Positions 24,854 through 34,178 of a stretch of 64,000 bases of DNA are shown piece after piece. The stretch is from Acidimicrobiia bacterium. GTDB lineage: Bacteria; Actinomycetota; Acidimicrobiia; Acidimicrobiales; Bin134. The stretch spans positions 62,001 through 126,000 of the forward strand of contig JAJDUJ010000007.1 of assembly GCA_022826705.1 (NCBI GenBank), written 5' to 3'. How positions within the stretch are numbered: the first letter of the stretch is position 1; each line of letters begins with the position of its first letter. Under the pieces are notes generated by a model. The model did no database searches, was not told where the DNA came from, and saw only the letters and a program-made list of their open reading frames with translations. A program made the translations under genes and the position numbers.

Positions 24854-25678
24854 ATGGGAGTGACCCTCGGTCCTGACGATCTGGTGCTCAGCTCGGGCTC
24901 GCTGGAAAACCCTCCGATCGAGGTTCTGGTGGAGGCCGCCGTGGCCGGCGGGTTCGCTGGTTTGACCCTGTGGCCAGCGGTCTATCCGCCCGACCCGACA
25001 ATCGGCGAGCGCATCCGCGATGCCGGGCTGGCCGTGGCCGACATGGACGCGGTCATTGTGTGGGTGGGCCCCGACGACCCCGGCGGGCCGTATTACGAGG
25101 AAGCCCCCCGAGAGACGGTGTTCGAGGCGGCTGCCGCTCTGGGCGCTGCCGGGGTGAACTCGCTGTTGGTGTGCGCGGGATCAGCGACCAGAGAGCAAGC
25201 GACCGAAGCCATGGCTGATCTAGCCGACCAGGGCACTTCCGTCGGGGTGGATGTGTTCATGGAGTTCAGCCGCAGCCGGCCCATCCCCGACCCTCGCACC
25301 AGCGCCGAGGTGGTGGCCTCCACGGGCCGGGCCAACTGCGGCCTGACGGTGGACTTCTGGCATGTGCATTACGGCCCCGGCGACTTCTCCGACTTCGCCT
25401 CGATTCCTGGTCGGCTGGTGGGGGCCATCCAGCTCAACGATGCTCCGGTGGAGTTCCCCGACGACCTGGGATGGGCCACCCGGTATCGGCGCTGTGTTCC
25501 TGGCGAGGGGGTTATGGACCTGGCCGGTGCGCTGAGGACTATCCGGGCTGCCGGATCTGTCGCGCCGGTGACTCTGGAGGTGTTCGACTCCGACCGGTTG
25601 GAGGCTATGGGGCCGGTGGGCTTTGCCCGGCTGTTGGGCGACGCCACCCGACGGGTGCTCGACGAGGCCCGCGGCTAG
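24854..25678 (+). CDS. Sugar phosphate isomerase/epimerase family protein
   Basis: 274-residue TIM-barrel protein of the xylose-isomerase-like superfamily. Visible features are the first barrel strand (AAVAGGFAGLTLW), the repeated acidic and histidine residues of the metal site (MEFSR, DFWHVHYG, QLNDAP) and the typical C-terminal strand VTLEVFDSD. Members are metal-dependent isomerases or epimerases of sugars or inositol; the substrate is unknown. ATG at 24854 is chosen; GTG at 24860 and ATG at 24839 are alternatives. It is convergent with the Gfo/Idh/MocA gene, overlapping by four bp, a pairing often seen in sugar catabolism. Confidence 0.82.
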   Translation: MGVTLGPDDLVLSSGSLENPPIEVLVEAAVAGGFAGLTLWPAVYPPDPTIGERIRDAGLAVADMDAVIVWVGPDDPGGPYYEEAPRETVFEAAAALGAAGVNSLLVCAGSATREQATEAMADLADQGTSVGVDVFMEFSRSRPIPDPRTSAEVVASTGRANCGLTVDFWHVHYGPGDFSDFASIPGRLVGAIQLNDAPVEFPDDLGWATRYRRCVPGEGVMDLAGALRTIRAAGSVAPVTLEVFDSDRLEAMGPVGFARLLGDATRRVLDEARG

Positions 25679-26712
25679 ACACCCACCCGGATCGGGAGGC
25701 CCGCAGCCCGGTACACCGCGTCGATGAGTTCCATCGTCTTGATCGACTCCGACGGGGGATACAGGTTGGGGCCCCCGTCTTCCACGCAGGCTCGGAAGGC
25801 CCGAAGCTGGCAGGTGTAAGTCGCCACCGGCTGCGCAGGCTCGTGGTGGACGGTGTTGCCATCGTTGTCGGTGACAGTGAGGCCACTCCCCCACATGGGG
25901 GCCAGCGGGTTGTCTATGAGCATCCGCCCCTCGGCGCCGGTCACCACCACCTCGGCCCGAAACTCGAAATCGAACGCCTCGGGGTCTATTTCGTCAGGGT
26001 CGCCCAACTCGGCCTTGCGGTCGGTGCCGGTGAACTCCGAGAGCATGGACGCGGTGGCCCCGCTATGGCGATAGCGCAGCTCTGCGGTCATCTTCCGGTC
26101 GATGTCCGGGGCCATCTCCTCGCACTCGGCCCGCACCACCTCGAGCTCTCCGAAAGCTCGCAGGTTGCTGAGGGCATAGGAGCCGGTGTCCATGAGGGCG
26201 CCCCCCGCCAGGTCGTAGCGGTAGCGGATGTCATCGGGGCCGTGCATCGACGGAAAGACCATGGCCGCCTCCACATGGGTCACCTCGCCTACCGCGCCTT
26301 CGGCGACTAGCTCAATGGCCCGTTCGGCTTGGGGGTGGAAGCGCCAGTGATAGGCCTCCATCACCACCCGCCCTGTCCGCTCCGCTGCCTCGGCCACTTG
26401 GCGGGCCTCATCGGCGTTGGCGGTGAAAGGTTTCTCCAGCAGCACCGGCTTGCCCGCTTCCAGCGCGGCGATTGTCCAGCGGGCGTGGTGGGAGTTGGGC
26501 AGCGGGTTGTACACCGCGTCGATCTCCTCTGAAGTCAGCAGATCGTCGTAGCTGTCGAATACCAGAGGAATCCCATGCTCATCGGCATAAGCCCGAGCCC
26601 GCTGCGGATCGCGGGCCGCCGCCGCGGCCACCTCCACCCCGTCGACCTCTTTCGCCGGCTCGATGAGGCCCATCGGCCCGATCCACGCCGCCCCCAACAT
26701 CCCCACGCGCAC
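25675..26712 (-). CDS. Gfo/Idh/MocA family oxidoreductase
   Basis: 345-residue NAD(P)-dependent oxidoreductase. The N-terminal Rossmann fold begins GMLGAAWIGP, the catalytic EKP motif is seen as VLLEKPFTANADEA, and a C-terminal alpha/beta domain follows with YDLAGGALMDTGSYALS, which matches the usual GGG-x-L-x-DxG region. The natural substrates are sugars, inositol or dihydrodiols. The GTG start is the only one covering the Rossmann motif. It may act with the neighbouring isomerase/epimerase. Confidence 0.88.
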   Translation of the reverse strand: MRVGMLGAAWIGPMGLIEPAKEVDGVEVAAAAARDPQRARAYADEHGIPLVFDSYDDLLTSEEIDAVYNPLPNSHHARWTIAALEAGKPVLLEKPFTANADEARQVAEAAERTGRVVMEAYHWRFHPQAERAIELVAEGAVGEVTHVEAAMVFPSMHGPDDIRYRYDLAGGALMDTGSYALSNLRAFGELEVVRAECEEMAPDIDRKMTAELRYRHSGATASMLSEFTGTDRKAELGDPDEIDPEAFDFEFRAEVVVTGAEGRMLIDNPLAPMWGSGLTVTDNDGNTVHHEPAQPVATYTCQLRAFRACVEDGGPNLYPPSESIKTMELIDAVYRAAGLPIRVGV

Positions 26713-26839
26713 ATACCCACGCTAGCTGTATCGGGACAAGTGCGAGCAGGCGACCTCGTTCTATCGGATCACAACAAGCACAGCCGATTAGACCGGCCAA
26801 TCCTCATCGAGCCGCTTTACTCCAAAAACCAAGGATGAA

Positions 26840-28330
26840 TTACGGGGCGGTGGTTCGGAATTCGAAATCGCCAATTTGTTGAGCCCTCGCTGGGGGTTGG
26901 AGGTGCTTGTACACCTCGTAGAGATGGCTTGGTGCTGCATTTGCTAGGGCGGTCGTCAGCTGGTCAACGGTTAGCAGCTTGTCTTCAGGATCAATCCACA
27001 ATTGGCGGTTGTCGAAAGTGCGTGGACTGCCGCTTGTATTAAGGCGCATGTTGCCCTCTGGGCCTGTGAAAAGAGTGCCGTCATCCGCGATCTCTAGCAC
27101 CGCATTCCGATGAAGCAACACCCAGAAGTCCTCGATGACAACTTCATTTCCGCTTTGGGCGAGAACTTGCCGCACTTCCCGCACAAGGGGCACCACATAG
27201 CGGTGGCCGGGCTCAAATCGACGCCCCTCGCTGGGCACAAGGGGAATCCGCTGGTTTCCGAGAGACGCCCAGCCCGCAGTTTCTCTCAATTCGACGGTGC
27301 TCGGCGCAATCGAATGGGCACCAGGGCTAGTCCACAGCGGCTCGTCGATTCGCAGCACCACCTGCCGTTCAATGATGCTTGCACGTCCCGGGTAATGCCG
27401 CTCGGTACCTTCGGCCACTCCGATGACCGTGACCACTGCCACCTGTTCGGCGTAGGTCACCCAATCTGAGAGATCGTCATAGGGATACAGGAGATCCTCG
27501 CCGTATTCGGAACTTAGGTTTCGGCTGCCAACCCGTCCGTCGTGCGTCACTCCATACAACATGAATGGTGTGTCATCCATTTCCTTGCGAAGGATGCTCC
27601 TTGCCTCCTCAAGCGCTTCAACGGCCTCAATCTCGGCAATGCTCTCTGCGCGTCCGATGGCAGCAAGCCGTTCCTCAGCCGGCAAGTGTTTGAATGCCTC
27701 GTAATACCGACTCGGCGGTGTCCGCGTCAGTTCCTCGGCCACCTGCTCAATAGGGTCCTGGCTGCTGCGGTGCAGTTGATAACGGCCGTCATAACCGCCC
27801 TGCAACGAACCGTCCGGGGCAACCCATAATGTTGCTTCGGTTAGTTGTCCCCATTCTCCCTCAGAATCCTGCGACGGCCACCAAACTAACGGCATCACGT
27901 ACTGGCAGCCAACCTCGAGATACGGCCTGTCACCGAACCGTGCGGGGATCATCTCATCCTCTTCGATTTCAAACCCATCAGTGGGCATCTCGAACGTCCC
28001 CGTTAGCAGGAACTCTTCCGACTTCGCCCACAGGACCCTGTCCACTCGCAGTATCACCCTACGGCCAACCTCTTCGAAAGATGACCTACTCTGGTCAACT
28101 ATTTCTTGCACCACTGTGACCACGGACACCTGTTCGGCGTAGGTCACCCAGTCCGTCGGGTAACTATCAGCATAAAGAATCCAGCTGATGGCCGGGCTCC
28201 TCCATTCATCAGTAAACACTTGCGAACAATCTCCACCGTCAGCCCCACTCTCCGCACCGTTCCCACCGCAGGCCGCGATGAGCAGCACCGCGCATACTGC
28301 CATCCTCACCAGAGTGAACCGATGCCCCAT
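26840..28330 (-). CDS. Predicted lipoprotein with duplicated domain
   Basis: 496-residue secreted lipoprotein: signal peptide MGHRFTLVRMAVCAVLLI with lipobox IAAC near residue 22. I know no family for it. It is a tandem of two similar halves, the first with DWVTYAEQVSVVTVV then RRVILRVDRVLW, the second with DWVTYAEQVAVVTVI then RQVVLRIDEPLW. Each half ends in a similar helix (SRYYEAFKHL and SHLYEVYKHL). The DNA of the repeat core is also nearly identical (28128-28153 versus 27441-27466, 25 of 26 bases), so the copy is recent or still exchanging. Lower GC than neighbours. GAGGGG precedes the ATG at 28330. Confidence 0.8.
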   Translation of the reverse strand: MGHRFTLVRMAVCAVLLIAACGGNGAESGADGGDCSQVFTDEWRSPAISWILYADSYPTDWVTYAEQVSVVTVVQEIVDQSRSSFEEVGRRVILRVDRVLWAKSEEFLLTGTFEMPTDGFEIEEDEMIPARFGDRPYLEVGCQYVMPLVWWPSQDSEGEWGQLTEATLWVAPDGSLQGGYDGRYQLHRSSQDPIEQVAEELTRTPPSRYYEAFKHLPAEERLAAIGRAESIAEIEAVEALEEARSILRKEMDDTPFMLYGVTHDGRVGSRNLSSEYGEDLLYPYDDLSDWVTYAEQVAVVTVIGVAEGTERHYPGRASIIERQVVLRIDEPLWTSPGAHSIAPSTVELRETAGWASLGNQRIPLVPSEGRRFEPGHRYVVPLVREVRQVLAQSGNEVVIEDFWVLLHRNAVLEIADDGTLFTGPEGNMRLNTSGSPRTFDNRQLWIDPEDKLLTVDQLTTALANAAPSHLYEVYKHLQPPARAQQIGDFEFRTTAP

Positions 28331-28560
28331 CGTTGCCCCTCTCCAAAAATGCTGGATGGATGCACTCTTTTCCACATTGGGGACCAAGTCGAAGGCTTGG
28401 TCCGGTTGCAACGGTCTATCACCTCGCTGGTCTCAGGCGATGTCGGTCCCGGTTCAGGCAAGCTAAATGGGCTTTCCGTCGTCATAACCGCATGACTACT
28501 TCAGACGGACCCAACTCCCATGCGCGGGAACCATGCAGGTGAACGACTCCGTTGGATCGA

Positions 28561-29322
28561 TCAGGCTGCGAACGCCGCTTTGAGGTCGGAAGCCAGCTCA
28601 GGACGACAGATGAGGATGCCCCATTGGGCAAGGTCGCGGCGGTTGTAGCGGAGCGGGGAGCCGTCTAGGTGGGAAGCGTGCAGTCCAGCGGCCAAGGCGA
28701 TGGCCACCGGGGCGCAGGTGTCCCATTCGTAGAGGCCGCCGGCGTGAACCCAAGCGTCGGCCTCGCCGGTGACTACGGCCATGGCCTTCACGCCGGCGGA
28801 GCCCACGCCATACACATCGGCGTCGAGGTGGCGAGCAAGGCGGTGGCCGTCCCACCGCACCCGGGAGCGTGACATCACCACCAGCGGTCGCTTTCGGCCG
28901 GAATCGGCGGGAGGCCCGTCAGCACTCATCGTGCTGAATGTGCGACCCCAGGGAGGCACAGAGACTGCTCCGGCCGCCGGTTCGCCGTTCACTGCCAACC
29001 CGACGTGGACTGCCCAAGTGTCGCTCCACTGGTCGGCGTAGTCGGATGAGCCGTCCAACGGGTCGACGATCCATACCCGTTCAGCCGCCAAGCGGGTGCC
29101 GTCGTCGCGCCCTTCCTCCGACAGCACGATGTCATCGGGCCGGAGCTGGGCCAACGCCCCGGTGAGATAACGATGGCTGAGCTGATCGCCTGCCATCTCC
29201 CGGTGGAGGTAGCCAGCGCGGGATTCCTCCATCTCGTCTGAAAGGGCCTGGAGCTGTTCCCCTGCCTGCTGGGCCAACCAGTGGGCCAGTTCGTGATCAC
29301 TCGGTTCCGGGGTCTCGGTCAC
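28561..29322 (-). CDS. cysQ: Inositol monophosphatase-family phosphatase (CysQ-like)
   Basis: 253-residue member of the inositol-monophosphatase/3'-phosphoadenosine-5'-phosphate phosphatase family. Metal ligands are visible in VLSEEG, in IVDPLDGSSD (DPxDGS motif) and in YEWDTCAP (WDxxA motif). CysQ-type enzymes remove PAP left by sulfation or use inositol phosphates; the choice is inferred from motif style. The GTG at 29322 overlaps the upstream stop as GTGA, so the gene is coupled to the MaoC-type hydratase. A much longer frame upstream is only antisense coding without domain match. Confidence 0.85.
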   Translation of the reverse strand: MTETPEPSDHELAHWLAQQAGEQLQALSDEMEESRAGYLHREMAGDQLSHRYLTGALAQLRPDDIVLSEEGRDDGTRLAAERVWIVDPLDGSSDYADQWSDTWAVHVGLAVNGEPAAGAVSVPPWGRTFSTMSADGPPADSGRKRPLVVMSRSRVRWDGHRLARHLDADVYGVGSAGVKAMAVVTGEADAWVHAGGLYEWDTCAPVAIALAAGLHASHLDGSPLRYNRRDLAQWGILICRPELASDLKAAFAA

Positions 29323-30413
29323 GGAGCCAACACAATCGGCCGCCAGTCGAGCACCGCAGTGCCTTGGGCTCGAAACAGCGGGGGCCGCCGCCTCAATCGG
29401 GGCCGCCAGTCGAACACCGACTTCAAACCGGCACCGTTTCGCTCGGCTTGCACAATCACGGTGAACGCCAACAGGCGGCCGTTGGGCACCGGTTCCACCG
29501 CGTCGAGCGTGGCCCATACGTCCACCACGTCGTCCTCGAACACCGGCCCGGTGTGATCGCACAGATGCCAGCCCACCACGGTGGCCGTGGTGGGCAAGAG
29601 GCGCACCAGTCCGGCTTGAGCCAATCCCACTGTGTGTCCGCCATACACCAGCCGCTTGCCCTCCTGACCGAGTGATGCATCCCGATGAGGTGGGGCCAGG
29701 TTTTGGGTGAGCCGTACCAGTGCGGGTGCATCGGTCACCGTGTCCCGCAGCGGGTCGCTCCGGGTCTCTCCGATCGGCCACTGTTGAGGTGCCCCCAAGG
29801 GGCTCAGATCCCAGTCGAGCGGAGCGGCCTCGACAAACAGGGCCATGTCAAGCTCTTCGGGGGTGCCCCCCAAGTCATCGTGGTGGCCGGTAGCCGCGTA
29901 GGAGCGGCGGCGGACCAGCGCGCACCGTTCGAAGTCCAGCACTAGGCGACCCTGATCGTCGACCGTTTGCATGCCGAGCAGCACCAACCCCCTAGGGGGC
30001 CGATCGGGGCGGGCCGAAGCCTCCCGTAGGCCCCGAACGGTCACCGTCGTGGTAAGTGTGTCTCCTACTCGCACCGTGCGGAGTTGCCGCACCCCTCGGT
30101 AGAACAGGTTGGCCACCACCTTGCGGGTGGCCACGGTGGACTGGCCGATGGCCAATTGCAATACCAGCGCGGGATTGACCACTGAACCGGGCTCTCCGGT
30201 AATGGCCTCGGCCAGCGGGCGGCTCAGGCTGATGGCCAAGGGATCGCCGCAAATGGCCTGATAGACCGCGGCTTCACCCGGTCCAATAGTGATCGCCGGG
30301 GCAGGGTCGAGCGACTGGCCCACTTCAAAATCCTCGAACCAGGGACCGTCTCCTGCCGGTGCAACCACGCCCCGCAGTAAACCACGCCAGACGGTGACTT
30401 CCTGAACTGGCAT
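29319..30413 (-). CDS. MaoC-family acyl-CoA hydratase, double hot-dog
   Basis: 364-residue protein of two MaoC-like hot-dog domains. The N-terminal segment WFEDFEVGQSLDPAP starts the first domain; the second contains VYGGHTVGLAQAGLVR, the hydratase core. The two-domain size fits the mesaconyl-CoA/beta-methylmalyl-CoA hydratase type or other enoyl-CoA hydratases. Which acyl-CoA is used is inference only. Located 12 bp from a divergent BKACE gene and upstream of the CysQ-like phosphatase. Confidence 0.78.
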   Translation of the reverse strand: MPVQEVTVWRGLLRGVVAPAGDGPWFEDFEVGQSLDPAPAITIGPGEAAVYQAICGDPLAISLSRPLAEAITGEPGSVVNPALVLQLAIGQSTVATRKVVANLFYRGVRQLRTVRVGDTLTTTVTVRGLREASARPDRPPRGLVLLGMQTVDDQGRLVLDFERCALVRRRSYAATGHHDDLGGTPEELDMALFVEAAPLDWDLSPLGAPQQWPIGETRSDPLRDTVTDAPALVRLTQNLAPPHRDASLGQEGKRLVYGGHTVGLAQAGLVRLLPTTATVVGWHLCDHTGPVFEDDVVDVWATLDAVEPVPNGRLLAFTVIVQAERNGAGLKSVFDWRPRLRRRPPLFRAQGTAVLDWRPIVLAP

Positions 30414-30425
30414 TAGGGTCTGGCC

Positions 30426-31325
30426 ATGACAGCAGCTTCACCCGAGGAAGTCCCGGCCATCATCGAGGTGGCCATCAACGGAATCACCAGCCCCGAAATC
30501 AATCCCAACGTGCCCTTGAGCCCTGAGGCAATCGCCGCCGATGCCCTGGACTGCATCGAGGGGGGTGCGGCCATCATTCACACCCACAACCACGACATCA
30601 GCCTTACTGGCCGCGATGCCGCCGACCCCTACATCGAGGCTATGGCCCCGGTGCTAGCCGCCCGTCCTGACGCCCTGTGGTACCCCACGCTCACCTCTGG
30701 GGACCATCAGGCCAAGTACGCCCACATGGCCATGATCGCCGAGGAACTGCCCCTGCGAATGGTGGCCATTGACCCCGGCTCCACCAACATCGGCGGCGCC
30801 GGGCCCGACGGCCTCCCGGTGGGAGGCACCTACAAGAACGACTACGCCGAAATCCGGGCCAGCTTCGACTTGTGCCGCGACAACGGCTGGGCCCCGGCAA
30901 TGGCCATCTACGAGCCCGGCTTCCTGCAATGCGTGCTCACCTACCACCGCGTCGGCCAGCTGCCTGCGGGCTCGATGGCCAAGCTCTACTTCGGCGCCGA
31001 GTGGGGACTCTCCCGCCGGTCCAAAGGGGTCACCTTCGGATTGCCCCCTACCAGACACGCCCTGCTGGCCTATCTGGACATGCTGGAGGGCACCGACATC
31101 CCCTGGTCGGTGTCGGTTTGGGGCGGCGACCTCATGGCCACCCCTGTGGCCCGGCTTGCCCTAGAGATGGGCGGCCACCTCCATGTGGGCATCGAGGAGT
31201 TCTACGACCCCGACCGCTCCCCCACCAACCAAGAACTCTTGTCTGAAGCCGTGGCCCTGTGCAACGAGGTCGGCCGCCCTTTGGCCACCTGTGACGAGAC
31301 AGCCGAGATGCTGGAGCTGCCCTAG
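30426..31325 (+). CDS. BKACE (3-keto-acid cleavage) family protein
   Basis: 299-residue TIM-barrel zinc enzyme of the beta-keto acid cleavage family (DUF849), which condenses a beta-keto acid with acetyl-CoA to give acetoacetate and a CoA ester. The zinc histidines are in IHTHNHD (residues 52 and 54) and the C-terminal HLHVGIEEF motif is the family hallmark. Length is usual. Substrate class cannot be deduced. It ends five bp before the stop of the convergent FAH hydrolase gene. Confidence 0.9.
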   Translation: MTAASPEEVPAIIEVAINGITSPEINPNVPLSPEAIAADALDCIEGGAAIIHTHNHDISLTGRDAADPYIEAMAPVLAARPDALWYPTLTSGDHQAKYAHMAMIAEELPLRMVAIDPGSTNIGGAGPDGLPVGGTYKNDYAEIRASFDLCRDNGWAPAMAIYEPGFLQCVLTYHRVGQLPAGSMAKLYFGAEWGLSRRSKGVTFGLPPTRHALLAYLDMLEGTDIPWSVSVWGGDLMATPVARLALEMGGHLHVGIEEFYDPDRSPTNQELLSEAVALCNEVGRPLATCDETAEMLELP

Positions 31326-31329
31326 CGGC

Positions 31330-32154
31330 CTAGACGCAAGGGTTGTCCATTGCGCCGAGACCCTCGATCTCGGAGCGGATCACATCCCCGGGCTTGAGGT
31401 AAACGCCTTGGGCATGGCCGACCCCTCCGGGGGTGCCGGTGAAGATGAGGTCTCCGGGGTGCAAGGTGAGGATGGACGATAGATATGCCACCATCTCCGC
31501 CACCGGGCGCATGAGGAAGCTGGTGCGGCTGTTCTGGCGCACCTCGCCGTTGACCTCACAGGAGATGGCCAAATCGTCGGGGTTTTCCACCAAGTCGGCG
31601 CTCACCAGTGCAGGGCCGATGGGGCCAAACGACTCCCGTGACTTGCCCAGGGAGAACTGAGGCGGGGAGGCCGCGGTCTGCAAGGCCCGGTCGGAGATGT
31701 CCTGGCCGATCATCAGCCCGGCTACCCGGTCCCAAGCCTGAGCTTCGTCCACCGCACGGGTTTCGATGCCGATCACCACAACCAGCTCGCATTCGTAGTC
31801 GCAGTGTTCGCCCACCAACTTCACCGGCGCGGATGGCCCAACCAGGCAGGTGGGGAACTTGGTGAACACCACCGGTGCCTCGCTGGCGGTCCGGCCCATG
31901 GGATCGACTCGATCGATCTCCTCGATATGGTCCCGGTAGTTGAGCCCGTAGCCGAACACCTGCTGTGGGTTGGGCACCGGGGGGCCTAGCTCGGCTGGGC
32001 TCAGCTGACCGTCGGGCAAGCCTCGGTTGGCCCAGAGGCGGTGGAGATCGTCAACGTCGGCCAAGGCGTCCATCGGATCCATACCCATCGCCCAGAAGTC
32101 GGCGCCGTCCAGCAGCACCGCCTCTCCCGCCCGGTTTGCCAATCGATAGCTCAT
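31330..32154 (-). CDS. Fumarylacetoacetate hydrolase family protein
   Basis: 274-residue FAH-family hydrolase/isomerase. Metal and substrate motifs: FGYGLNYRDHIEE, ECELVVVIG (glutamate and related ligands), QDISDRAL and TGTPGGVG at the C-terminus. Members hydrolyse acylpyruvates or isomerise homoprotocatechuate and catechol meta-cleavage products. Coupled by short spacing to the upstream flavin oxidoreductase on the same strand (18 bp). Confidence 0.92.
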   Translation of the reverse strand: MSYRLANRAGEAVLLDGADFWAMGMDPMDALADVDDLHRLWANRGLPDGQLSPAELGPPVPNPQQVFGYGLNYRDHIEEIDRVDPMGRTASEAPVVFTKFPTCLVGPSAPVKLVGEHCDYECELVVVIGIETRAVDEAQAWDRVAGLMIGQDISDRALQTAASPPQFSLGKSRESFGPIGPALVSADLVENPDDLAISCEVNGEVRQNSRTSFLMRPVAEMVAYLSSILTLHPGDLIFTGTPGGVGHAQGVYLKPGDVIRSEIEGLGAMDNPCV

Positions 32155-32171
32155 CGCCAGTCCTTAGAGAG

Positions 32172-34178
32172 CTAGAGCGCGGCGGCCAGCTCGACCGCTG
32201 ACTTCATGGCACCCTCCAGGAAACCGGGCTGAGCACAGTCGCCCACTGCATGGACTTCAGCTCCAGCAGACCGCAACTCGTCGGCCAGCGACGTGTCTGG
32301 AGCGAGTTCCGAGGTCACAACCACCAGATCAGCGAGCGTCGTCTGCTCGTTACCGTTGGAGCGCCACACCACCCCTTTGTCGGTGACTGCCACCACCTGC
32401 GCTCCGGTAACCAGGTTCACCCCTGCTTGGCCGAGGTCGTTGACAACCCGCCAGCGGCCAGGGAGCCCTAGAGAAAAGCCGAACGCCGGACCGGACTCGA
32501 TGAGCGTTACCTCGGCCCCTTGGTGGTGGGCAGTCTCGGTCACCCCAATGCCGGGCAGGTCGCCGCCCAGCACGGCCACTCGGTCGGCATCTAGTGAAGC
32601 TCCTTCAAGCAACCACGGAGCCAAGTCGTCCACGCCCCAAACTTGGGGGCCATCGATGCCGTCCACATCGGGACGGCCCCACCGTCCACCTACCGCGACC
32701 ACCACTGCATCGGGCGACAAAGCGCTTGCCCCGGCTGCGTCCAGGCGGGTGTTGAGCCGCACATCCACTCCGATCTGATCGAGCTGGCGCTCGAACCACT
32801 CCATGAGCTCGGCGTTCACGTCGCTGGTGGCCGAAGCCAGCGCCCATCGGCCGCCTAGCCGATCAGATGCATCAGCCAGGATCACCTCATGGCCCCGCAG
32901 GGCGGCCACCCGGGCGGTCTCCATTCCCGAGGGCCCTCCGCCGATCACCAGCACCTTCTTGGCCGCCGTCGCGGCCTCGGCGGTGAGCTCGTCCTCCCTG
33001 CCCAAAAAGCCGTTGCCCGCGCACCGAGTTCCCACCCGCAAGAAGATGTTGCCGATGCAGCGGTAGTGGTAAACGCAGGGACGCACGTCTTCGGACTGAC
33101 CCGCGGCCAGCTTGTTGGGCAGATCAGGGTCGGCCAGGATCTTGCGGCCCATGGCCACAAAGTCGTATCTCCCCTCGGCGATGTGGCGATCGGCCGATTC
33201 GGGACTGATCCGTCCCACGGCAATGATCGGCACGTCCACTTCGGCCTTCACTGCCGCCGCATTGGGCACCAGCAACTCGGGCACGTGAGGCCCATAGGAG
33301 TCGGTGGGTCCGGTGGCGATGCCGGGATCGTGGTAGGCCGACACGTGGATGGCGTCGGCCCCCGCCGCGGCTGCAACCCGGGCGTTGTGCAGGGCGTCGT
33401 CTAGGACGATGCCGTCAATGCCTACCTCGGTGCTGTTAAGCCGCACCCACACCGGGTAGTCGTCGCCCACCCGCCGGCGGATCTCAGTGAGGATCTCCTC
33501 CAGGAAACGAGCCCGGTTCTCTACCGGCCCGCCGTATTCGTCGTCTCGGGTGTTGATGGTGGGCGACAAGAAAGCGTCGATGAGATAACCGTGGCCGCCG
33601 TGCAGCTCCACCGCGTCCACTCCGGCCTCTCGGGCCCGCACGGTGGCTGCCGCGAATTGATCGATAACCGTGGCGATGTCGTCGTGGTCCATCACCCGGT
33701 AATGGGGGTTGGACGTGGGCGCCATGAAGGGCTCGGCCATCATGGCCCCTTCTTCGGCGGTGACCATCCCGTAGAGGGGGTCGACGGTCATCGGCCCCGG
33801 CTCCGACGGCACCCACATAGGGCGCCCGGCCATGGTGTCCTGAAGACCCATCTTGCCGGCGTGGGTGAGCTGCATGGCGATCTTGCCGCCATGGTTGTGG
33901 ACCCGATCGGCGGCCCGTTTCCACGATGGGATGAACCGGTCTTCTGAGATGGCGGTCTGGCGCTTGTTGGAGCAGCCCACCGGATGGGCTACGCCCACCG
34001 AACCCAGCATGACCACGGCCATCCCCCCTTTGGCCCGGGCCTCCAGGTAGGCGGCCTGGTCGTCGGAAACCTCTCCGTTCTCGTCGCCCAACTCCTCCCC
34101 CATAGGGGCCATGATCAGCCGGTTGCGCAGTTCCAGAGCGCCAATGCGCCCCGGTGACAGCAGATGCTCGTAGCTCAT
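32172..34178 (-). CDS. Fe-S flavoprotein oxidoreductase of the 2,4-dienoyl-CoA reductase/OYE type
   Basis: 668-residue enzyme with an N-terminal old-yellow-enzyme barrel (FMN; MAPMGEELG, active-site HGGHGYL region) and C-terminal FAD/NADH domain (VIGGGPSGMETARVAAL), the layout of bacterial 2,4-dienoyl-CoA reductase and trimethylamine dehydrogenase. These carry a 4Fe-4S cluster with a C-x2-C-x2/3-C-x11-C pattern. Here the stretch is CVYHYRC followed 11 residues later by C, so the second ligand is His and not Cys. The start lies behind a triplicated 17-bp sequence that supplies an AGGAG ribosome-binding site five bases upstream. Confidence 0.87.
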   Translation of the reverse strand: MSYEHLLSPGRIGALELRNRLIMAPMGEELGDENGEVSDDQAAYLEARAKGGMAVVMLGSVGVAHPVGCSNKRQTAISEDRFIPSWKRAADRVHNHGGKIAMQLTHAGKMGLQDTMAGRPMWVPSEPGPMTVDPLYGMVTAEEGAMMAEPFMAPTSNPHYRVMDHDDIATVIDQFAAATVRAREAGVDAVELHGGHGYLIDAFLSPTINTRDDEYGGPVENRARFLEEILTEIRRRVGDDYPVWVRLNSTEVGIDGIVLDDALHNARVAAAAGADAIHVSAYHDPGIATGPTDSYGPHVPELLVPNAAAVKAEVDVPIIAVGRISPESADRHIAEGRYDFVAMGRKILADPDLPNKLAAGQSEDVRPCVYHYRCIGNIFLRVGTRCAGNGFLGREDELTAEAATAAKKVLVIGGGPSGMETARVAALRGHEVILADASDRLGGRWALASATSDVNAELMEWFERQLDQIGVDVRLNTRLDAAGASALSPDAVVVAVGGRWGRPDVDGIDGPQVWGVDDLAPWLLEGASLDADRVAVLGGDLPGIGVTETAHHQGAEVTLIESGPAFGFSLGLPGRWRVVNDLGQAGVNLVTGAQVVAVTDKGVVWRSNGNEQTTLADLVVVTSELAPDTSLADELRSAGAEVHAVGDCAQPGFLEGAMKSAVELAAAL

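Noticed and set aside
28561..29781. Longer N-terminus for the CysQ-like phosphatase
   Set aside because: The extra 153 residues are Arg/Gly-rich antisense translation of the MaoC gene; the GTGA overlap at 29322 gives a normal start.
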